64,000 bases of DNA. It comes from Ophioderma brevispina. Lineage: Eukaryota; Echinodermata; Ophiuroidea; Amphilepidida; Ophiodermatidae. The stretch lies in NCBI GenBank assembly GCA_023653785.1, contig JAMKCH010072445.1:62001-126000 (forward strand), in the 5' to 3' direction. A program made the translations under genes and the position numbers. Shown here one piece after another: positions 58,001-64,000 of the stretch. The number at the start of each line of letters is the position of its first letter. Position 1 is the stretch's first letter. Under the pieces are notes generated by a model. It did no database searches. It saw only the letters and a list, made by a program, of their open reading frames with translations, and was not told the DNA's origin.

Positions 58001-60655
58001 GTTTCTAACAAAATCCTCATCGGTAGCTGGTTACCCTGGTAGATCTAAAAAGAAGAGCCAAAACAAGGGTTTTGGCTCTGATGCGGCCATCCAGCACATT
58101 GACATCAGGAAGGGCATTCGGTCAATATCTTTTGCCCAAATAAATCCTCACACAGTATAGCTTTGCGAATTTGCTTGTTGAATCCAGCCACCCCGGTTAG
58201 CAGGGACAAAACCAATTTAAAACTCTGGTTTTACTACGTGGGGGGTGATGCATTGGCAAGGGCGATGGTGGAAGAAGGCAGGGGCTGAAAATGACAGGAG
58301 AACAAGAGAGGGGGGAAAACAGAGGCAGGGGCGAGTGGGGTGAACAGGGAAGGGAACCCACCCGAAGAACAACAGGAGAGTGGGGCGCGGGTGCAGAGGA
58401 AGTGGGCACAGCACCAAACAGACGGGAAGGCCAAAAGGGGTGAATTGAAAGAGGAACCAAGTTACAAAGGGGAAAGAAGGAAGGAAGGGGGGGGTACGGG
58501 AAATACTGGAAAAGAGCGAGAAACTGCAAATAAAATATGTGGATGGGGAAACGTTATATAACTAACAAAACCCTATTTTAACCTGTTGTAGCATATTATG
58601 GGAAAGAAGTCATCAAAACCCCATTCATGGGGGGAGATGAGATGAAGAAAAATTAGAACGGGGGTGAATTTCGGAAATAAAGGTTTGGTGGGTGTGTTGA
58701 GGTGAAAGGTGGGGGTTGGGCTGAGAATACGTAGTGGCTCTTTAACCATGGATTACCACCACTAATTTTGAAAAACATCTAAAAATACTTCTACAGTTAC
58801 GGCTATATTATGTTTTTTTAAAATAAAGAGGGTCAGGGAGGGGATGGGGGGTGGGGGAGGCGGCCCAAGTGGGGACGTAGCCAAAGGGGAAGGTGGGACG
58901 CGCAGGGGCAGAGAGAGAGAGGGAAAGCGGCGAAAAAGGACCAACAAAAAGGGGCAAGACCGGGGAAAAATGAATTAGTATTGACAGAAATGGTGGAAAA
59001 CAGTAGGGTTTGATATGACATTTCTTGGGCATCATCAACAGAGGATATGACCATACACCAGCTAGCAGCACAAGGAGAATGGACCGTCTTCCCTGACAGT
59101 ACTCACCTTTGAAACTTGAACAGGGGTGACAAAACGGAGGGCAAGGGGGAAGGGGAAGAGAGGAAAGAAAGAAGAAGAAGGAAAGGAAGGAAGGGAAACA
59201 AGGAGGGACACAGCAAGAGTCTGTTACCCCCAAAAACGGCGTATTACCACACAAAGTGCCTTTTGGCACCACAAGCTTCTATGAGTACATACCATAGGGT
59301 ATTTAACGTAAGGAGGGGACAGGAAAGCATACGAGAGGGAAGGGCGAAGGGACCAAGGGGACAAGGGGCTAAGCAAAAAGACAAAAGCAGAGGAAATAAG
59401 GGCAGAGAGGACGGAACGGGAGCAAAAGCACAGGGAAGACAGAAAGTCGACAGAAATAGTGGTGTTGGGGGGGATTTTCTGGAAAGAGATTCAAAAGGAT
59501 CAGAGAAAAGCAAGAGAATGGAATGGAAACTAAAGAAACATAAACAACAACAGAGGGCTGCGGGACAACCCAGAATTTAGGAAAACCAGGAGATGTTAGA
59601 TCAGTGCAGAGTGCTTGCGGGGGCAGGAAAGATGTGTGTAAGACAGCATATTAGGAAGGAGGAAGAGGGGTAAGAGTAAAGGGGGGGCCCAGGGACCACG
59701 GGCGGGAGTAGGGGGGGAGCCCAAAGCAGGGGGGGGGGCGGGGCCAACCCACATACAGAAAAATCCAGATAATCAGGGGACCACTGGTCTCGAGATTGAC
59801 TCCAATTTGGGACTTTCCCTCTTAACTTTTCTGTCATTCTGTCACTTCTCACAGGATAGAAACAGGTTTATGTGCGACCACGCATGAGGGGGTGGGAGGT
59901 GAGAAGAGGGGGTGGTGTAAGACACTAAACAGTGAGCAGAAAATTGACATTATCAACACAAATCAAAGCAGCACCGAGGTAAGGGATGTAGCAATTGCAT
60001 TATCAAACAAAAGACACATATGGGCCAAAAGAATGGGAAAGAAAGAGAAACAAGAGAGAAGGGGGAGAAAGAAGGAGAAGAAGGAAACGAGGAAGAAGGA
60101 CGGAACGAAAGCCCCACCTAGAGAAGAAACAATGTGGCATTAGGGTTAATCTCTTTAACCCTGGTGGATTCGGTATAGTAGAAAGTAGAACACATAACAC
60201 CTTTGATGTTAATGGTGAAAAAATGTGGAGGGTCACGGTCATGTCAAGGGATCAGAGCATATTGTTTTTTGATTTCCTGCAGTCACTTAATCATGAGGGT
60301 TTGCGTTATTTCGTTCTTCAGTTTTAAATGCTACATGATATTGATTTTTGGTCAATTACTTGACCATTGGTGAGGTAATGAGAACCACTAAAATTAAGGC
60401 AAGGGTGGACCTATTTGGAACAACTGTCCCTATTTTTTTCCAACATCAGGGCTACACACCATTAATGGGGCCTGTGCTCATGAACCAAAATTAGACCACT
60501 GCAGAGTTCCTGTTACGATTTGAGCGATACATCCAACGTCCGTATAGAAGGAGAGGAGAATGATGCCCTATCATTTGCGTGTAGTAGTAACGGCCAGTGT
60601 GAGATCGTCAAAATGTTGTTGACTGAAAATGTGGTTTGTCAATAAATATGAATGG
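54690..60655 (+). CDS. ANKRA2: ANKRA2/RFXANK-type ankyrin-repeat protein gene (six exons, 3' end missing)
   Basis: Six exons with consistent splice phases reconstruct the N-terminal and first ankyrin parts of an ANKRA2/RFXANK homologue. Family landmarks occur in order. CSRVLKSFSDQDQASSDLEV corresponds to the vertebrate ANKRA2 CSRFVKSL...SDLEV block. QPTTLTNAKRGN corresponds to QSTTLTNKHRGN, and IHQLAAQGE to the start of the ankyrin region. GYTPLM, ALSFACSS and EIVKMLLTENV match the first repeats. ANKRA2 binds PxLPxI/L motifs in partners such as megalin and class IIa HDACs; RFXANK is a subunit of the RFX transcription complex. I favour ANKRA2 because of the N-terminal block; RFXANK or a pre-duplication ancestor is possible. 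The last ankyrin repeats and stop are not visible. Retained introns argue against a processed pseudogene. Confidence 0.9.
56365..56459 (+). CDS. ANKRA2: ANKRA2-like exon, Ser-rich linker
   Basis: The acceptor CTTTTTTCTCACAG ends at 56364 and the donor AGG|GTATGT is at 56460. Entering in phase 1 it reads ETRGLLPTVKRICPSRSSSS, then a Ser/Lys run and SYSPMR, leaving in phase 0. The Ser-rich stretch ending SP(M/I)(R/K)Q matches the linker before the TTLTN block in ANKRA2. Confidence 0.85.
56478..56745 (+). mobile_element. tRNA-SINE head plus long foldback in an ANKRA2 intron
   Basis: An A-box-like TGGTGTAATTC (56480) and a B-box-like GGTTCTATTCC (56528-56538) are 48 nt apart, as in tRNA-derived SINEs. 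After them, 56556-56620 (GGGAGTTTCCGTAACCTGAC ... TTATGAATTCGGAAACC) is the complement of 56686-56744 (GGTTTCGGAATTCATAAG ... GGTCAGGTTATGGAAACTCC). The loop holds two direct GGAATAAAC.TGTGCTTTATT repeats. In the pre-mRNA this would form a stem of about 60 bp, 20 bp downstream of an exon. Confidence 0.75.
57673..57739 (+). CDS. ANKRA2: ANKRA2-like exon, TTLTN motif
   Basis: The acceptor GCATTGTTTTCCAG ends at 57672 and the donor CAG|GTCAGT is at 57740. It reads QPTTLTNAKRGNVQTATPTF in phase 0 and leaves in phase 1. This short, highly conserved block is diagnostic for the ANKRA2 family. Confidence 0.88.
57893..58236 (+). mobile_element. RTE/SINE-like retroposon tail, copy 2 (in ANKRA2 intron)
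   Basis: A fuller copy of the 52978 repeat. It holds CTACTGGTATCCTGGTAACC, a 10-bp hairpin GAGCCAAAAC...GTTTTGGCTC (58055-58078), CATCAGGAAGGGCATTCGGT (the GGAAGGGCATCC-type motif of RTE/SINE 3' regions) and GAATCCAGCCACCCC...GGGACAAAACC. It ends with TTTTACTAC before purine-rich DNA begins. Confidence 0.6.
59042..59099 (+). CDS. ANKRA2: ANKRA2-like exon, start of ankyrin region (defective donor)
   Basis: The acceptor CATCATCAACAG ends at 59041. From phase 1 it reads EDMTIHQLAAQGEWTVFPD followed by AG. To stay in frame with the next exon the donor must be GACAG|GTACTC, but the sequence has GACAGTACTC, so one G is missing. Joined to the next exon, the distance from QGE to GYTPL equals that in RFXANK (22 residues). 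The missing G is best explained as a sequence error. Confidence 0.8.
59933..59978 (+). CDS. ANKRA2: ANKRA2-like exon, 46 nt
   Basis: The acceptor CACTAAACAG ends at 59932 and the donor GAG|GTAAGG is at 59979. With the two bases from the previous exon it reads SEQKIDIINTNQSSTE, matching the EQENVINHTDEE segment of ANKRA2. It leaves in phase 0. Both flanking introns are filled with purine-rich low-complexity DNA. Confidence 0.8.
60450..60655 (+). CDS. ANKRA2: ANKRA2-like exon, ankyrin repeats 1-2, with indels
   Basis: The acceptor TTTTTTTCCAACATCAG ends at 60449 and a strong donor, TGG|GTAAGT, is at 60656. Pieces in changing frames read GYTPLM, ACAHEPKLD, TAEFLLRF, DTSNVRIEGEENDALSFACS, GQCEIVKMLLTENV and NKYEW, in perfect ankyrin order. 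About five single-base indels are needed: a T lost near 60468, a C gained near 60500, two G lost near 60520-60530 and one base gained near 60635. Conservation between the breaks and intact splice sites point to assembly error more than to decay. Confidence 0.82.
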
Positions 60656-61245
60656 GTAAGTAACAAATTTATTAATTAAACTAAAACACTTGGATCTGAA
60701 GTGATGCGTGATGCTATATACATGTCTTTATCATTTGGCAAAAATACACATAAATGATTCACTAAAAAAAGAGGGAAGTGTAATAATACAATCAAAGAAG
60801 GCCCAAAGATAAAAAGTTGTCTCACATATTCTTTGTAGACAACTAGCAAAGCACTTTGGGGGGGGAATTTATTTTTATATTTGTGAAGTGGAGGGGAGGG
60901 TGCGTGTGTGGCTCTCGAGGGAAAGGGGCGGGGGGTAAAGGGAGATGAAAAATAAAGTATAAAAAGCGAAAAAAGAAATTAGGAGAATTGAATGGGGGTT
61001 GAGGTTATCCGGCAACAAAAAGAGTACCCCAAAAGAGCAATCCCACGTAAAATGCAGAGATATGGGATATAACACTTTTTTTGGTCTAATTAGACCTAAG
61101 TTGGGTTGCGAGTGAAAATTGTCAACCTAAGCTTTAGAAATTTGACAAAAAAGTGTTTTTGGAGGATTTTTTAGCCATCTGTTAATGATTTGCAACAGAC
61201 TGTTATGGAGTCTATTATTTTAACATTGTGGTGTGGCTTTTTTGT
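60656..61245. other. Intron or downstream region, nothing assigned
   Basis: Starts as an intron after the strong donor at 60656. The next expected ANKRA2 exon (the GGTPLLYAV-type repeat) is not recognisable anywhere up to the window end. A G-rich patch lies at 60855-60945. Confidence 0.5.
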
Positions 61246-61249
61246 CTCG

Positions 61250-62350
61250 CCTGAACTTTTTCGGCAGAGACTTAGTAGTAATCATTTTTAGGCGGTCCGT
61301 CTGTCTGTCTCTCGGTTCATGCTGTCTGTATTCCCTTGCGTCCGTGTTAACAGGCTGGTGTAAGATTTATCTGGAGTTCCGTAAGGCTATGGTGATGTAA
61401 CTTGGTGTAAAGAAAGAGCGGGTCCATGATTTCTCGACTTGATTAGATGTTGGGCGTTAAAAAAGCTAAATTAAGATCTAATTTGCATTAATTTACGAAA
61501 ATTTCCCATAAGGCTTGTTTAAAGTTTTCTGGAGTCCATAAGGGCTGTGATGATTGTTTTGTAACTTGCGTGGAAGGGCGGGCTGGAGAGTTCTCGAACG
61601 GATTAGATTTCGGTGTATTTCGGGCAAATTAAGATTGCAAATGAGCAATTAATATGGCAAAAATCAGCGCAATTGCTATAATGTAAACGGTACACTCGGA
61701 TACAGAAAATCCTTACACGGAATGAAAGGCCTATCATGGTTGCGATATTTTTTGAAATTTGAAATTCTAGTGTGGGAGTCTGAATTGTGTGTTGGTGTGA
61801 ATATATGCGGCTGAGGTATGCAGATGAGCTAATTAAATAGGCGTAATTACTTGTATTCTATGAAACCGTTACATCGAAGTAGGCAAAAGTTCCTTCGGCC
61901 CCCACTGCCATGAAAGAAACTAATCCATGCACTTTTGTGTGACTCTAATGGGGTGCAAAGTGGCCTTTTGGGCCATAAAAATATGATTTTAAGGGTGGAA
62001 TTTGCAGAATTTAAAAAAAAAAAGCTTTGTGTGAAAAGTTCTCGACCCGATTAGATGTTGGGGCTAGTTTGGGTTATATTAGGTATGCAAATGAGCTAAT
62101 AATATGCATAAAATCTGCGTACTTGCTATATTTTTTAAACGGTACGTCAGATACACATAAATGCCTTCAGATGAAAGCCGGTATTGGTGCGCATCTTTTT
62201 GGCCATTTAAAAAGGTATGTGATATTTGCGGCTTAGGTATGCAAATGAGCTAATTAAATATGATAATGGCTGTATCGCTGAAACGGGATATCGGATAGGC
62301 AAAAAATTGCCTTTGCTATATGAAAAAGGACTTGTTTGCCATGCATCTTT
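61250..62350. repeat. ~190-bp diverged tandem repeat
   Basis: A leader (TTTTTGTCTCGCCTGAAC...GTCCGTCTGTCTGTCTC) is followed by about five diverged units. Blocks recurring at roughly 160-250 bp intervals are TCTCGA.C.GATTAGAT, TATGCAAATGAGCTAATTAA (61640, 61828, 62078, 62237), AAACGGTAC..C.GATA and a short Lys-codon-like AGGCAAAA. Units vary by short indels. No coding capacity. Confidence 0.75.
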
Positions 62351-62519
62351 ATGTGTGATCAGGTAGGTCAAAAGTGCATGTGGGCCAACTTAAAGGGGGG
62401 CATTTGTGATTATGAGATTGATATAATTAACTATGAGTTAATTGCTCTATCGCGGAAAAATGAAACAGTAAATGGGAATGCAAAATTTCTGGGTTACATG
62501 GAGAAGGTGCGTCGGTGGG

Positions 62520-64000
62520 CTGACTGTGCAGGGCAGAGAGTGGGGGAGGGGGAAGGAGAAGGGCGCGCCCGGGGCGGGGGGGCGAGGGGCAGGCTGTGGG
62601 GGGGGAGGATTCGGGGGCGCGAGAGGGGAACGGAAGAGGGCAACAGAGTCTTAAGCCACTAACGTAAGCCCGGGGGGGGAGGCCATCGGAGAAAGGGGCG
62701 GGGGCAGGGAGAACAGAAATAAGGGTGTGGGGGATCTGGGGGGATGGGGTGGTGGTTTTGTGGGTGGGTTGTTGAAGAGGGGTGTGGGGCCTGTCTTGTT
62801 GAGAGGGGGGGGCGGCGGCGGTTAGATCACACCGGCGCGGCCCCCGCGTTGGGGGGTGAGGACCGGGCGGTAGGTGGTGTTCGCGAGGGTGGTGCGGGCG
62901 GGGCGGCTCCGCCCGGGTGAAGAGCGATTTAACCCTGGGGGTGGCGAGGAATGGGTGGCTGCGTTCAGCAACCTGAGGGGGGCAGCGCATGGGGAGGGCC
63001 GAGGGAAGACGTGACTCAATAAAGGGGTGGAGGGGTTTGGGGCAGAAGGGCAGGTAGAGGGTACGCCCAACCACCCCTCACGGGGTAGCTTCTCTCGTCT
63101 TCTTCCCTGGAGTGGTGGTCGACTGATGACTTCGTGGATTTTCCCCGCGTGCCTTGCACCTCCAGCGTGCGGAGATGGCCGAGGCGGTGGGGTCACCGTG
63201 GCTGGAAGTTTCTTCCGGCTCGGGTGGGCGCAGCGGGTAGGCGATCGGAGGGCCAGTCCTATCATGCCCCCCGCCGCGGATGGCGGGAGGAAAAGCGGGG
63301 CGAAGGAGAGGCCGATCCTACTAGATTTGGAGGGGCGTGGAGGGCTCGGTGACGGGCGATGGGGGAGGTTCTGAGGCGGGTGGGGGGAGCTGGGACAGAG
63401 TGGTTTCCCCGGGGGCTGGTTCTCGGGGGGGGGACGGTAAAGAAGGGGGAGGGCGTGAGGGTTGGGCTGCGCGCGGGCAGAGCGGGCCCCGGGGGGGCCC
63501 CGGGGGGTCGGGGGGATGGCGGGGCACGGGGATGCCGGGGTGGTGGGGTGTGGGGCGAATCGGCGGGCCGGATGGGGCTGTTGGTGGCGCTCACCCTGAG
63601 GGGGTGTGTGGGGGCCTGATCCGGAGGGGCCTTGGTCGATCGCGGGGGGGTGCTGCAAGCGGGCACCGGCGAGGTGCAGCACGGGCCGGGAGATGGGTCT
63701 TCGGGGAATGGGGAGGCGACCAGGGACCAGAGGGGGGGAGAGGTGAACGGGGTGCCTTAGTGGGCTTGGGGGCGGGGGGGGTGAGTGTGGAATATTTGCG
63801 GTGGAAGCCGGTCAGGGGGGGAGGGGGGAATGACGCGGCAGGGGGGGGGCTGGCGGGATGGGGCTACTTGGGGCGGGGTGGGGAGTTGGCGGTGGGGGGC
63901 AATAGGGGTCATGGCGCACTGAATCCCAGCCCGTGGGCGTATGGGCCTGCCTGCGCAGGGCCCGTGTATCCTGTACGGGCCGGGGTAGGACGCTCCGCTG
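62520..64000. other. GC-rich, strongly G-skewed block
   Basis: From about 62520 to the end the plus strand becomes very G-rich, with runs such as GGGGGGGCGGCGGCGG and hardly any AT-rich stretches. This is an abrupt change from the preceding DNA. Long open stretches on the minus strand (286 codons at 62822-63682, 215 codons at 62427-63074) are Pro/Arg/Ser-rich with overlapping alternatives in other frames, so composition explains them. It could be a genomic GC-rich repeat, a misassembled or contaminant join, or a poor-quality gap fill. Confidence 0.7.

Larger units (their letters stand above)
58237..60120. repeat. Purine-rich low-complexity intronic DNA
   Basis: Plus-strand composition is dominated by G and A (GGGGAAAGAAGGAAGG, AAGAAGAAGGAAAGGAAGG and similar), broken by short normal stretches, two of which are exons. 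It generates several 60-154-codon open stretches on both strands (for example 59116-59580) with Arg/Lys/Gly- or Pro/Leu/Ser-rich content. They are compositional artefacts. Confidence 0.75.

Noticed and set aside
59116..59580. 154-codon plus-strand open reading frame in the ANKRA2 intron
   Set aside because: Lys/Arg/Gly/Glu-rich translation of polypurine DNA with a competing minus-strand frame; it lies between two recognised ANKRA2 exons.
62822..63682. 286-codon minus-strand open reading frame in the GC-rich block
   Set aside because: Proline/arginine/serine-rich translation with equally long overlapping frames on both strands; GC-rich skewed composition alone removes stop codons. No domain seen.

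Overview
The window is metazoan nuclear DNA with no bacterial-style gene layout. It is AT-rich and repeat-dense, contains eukaryotic splice sites, and has one intron-containing gene that I can name. The repeat content (CR1/L2-like LINE 3' ends, a mariner remnant, hAT-like and foldback elements, tRNA-derived SINE heads, TAGGCCTA-rich spacers) fits a marine invertebrate. I favour an ambulacrarian such as an echinoderm or hemichordate; that is a low-confidence inference. Several stretches differ between copies mainly by single-base insertions and deletions, which suggests an imperfectly polished draft assembly.

Layout. 0-2.6 kb: two degenerate LINE 3' ends. 2.6-6.7 kb: sparse sequence with foldback repeats and a poly-A run. 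6.74-15.65 kb: three tandem copies of a ~2.9-3.0 kb unit with an internal GAT/GAC microsatellite. 15.65-18.2 kb: unassigned. 18.2-21.7 kb: a second tandem array of two long copies and one partial copy, one of them with a ~285 bp deletion. 21.7-34.9 kb: mostly unannotatable AT-rich DNA. 34.9-48.4 kb: a ~13.5 kb inverted structure. Its two arms align collinearly in opposite orientation, each arm ends outward in the same ~35-bp satellite, and a ~6 kb spacer separates them. This resembles foldback or sea-urchin TU-type elements. The left arm carries hAT-like and mariner remnants; the right arm carries a ~95-bp minisatellite. 48.4-54.6 kb: dispersed repeats, including a MITE-like element beside a related copy of its flanks that lacks it, and one possible orphan exon.

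54.69-60.66 kb: six exons, plus strand, of an ANKRA2/RFXANK-type ankyrin-repeat gene. The splice phases are consistent through most of the gene. The ankyrin exon carries about five small indels and one donor lacks a G; I read these as sequence errors. The remaining 3' exons are not visible. Its introns hold a SINE/foldback hairpin, an RTE-like tail and purine-rich low-complexity DNA. 61.4-62.35 kb: a ~190-bp tandem repeat. 62.5-64 kb: a strongly G-skewed, GC-rich block unlike everything else here. The only regulatory signals I could support are splice sites, and I saw no rRNA, functional tRNA or CRISPR features.
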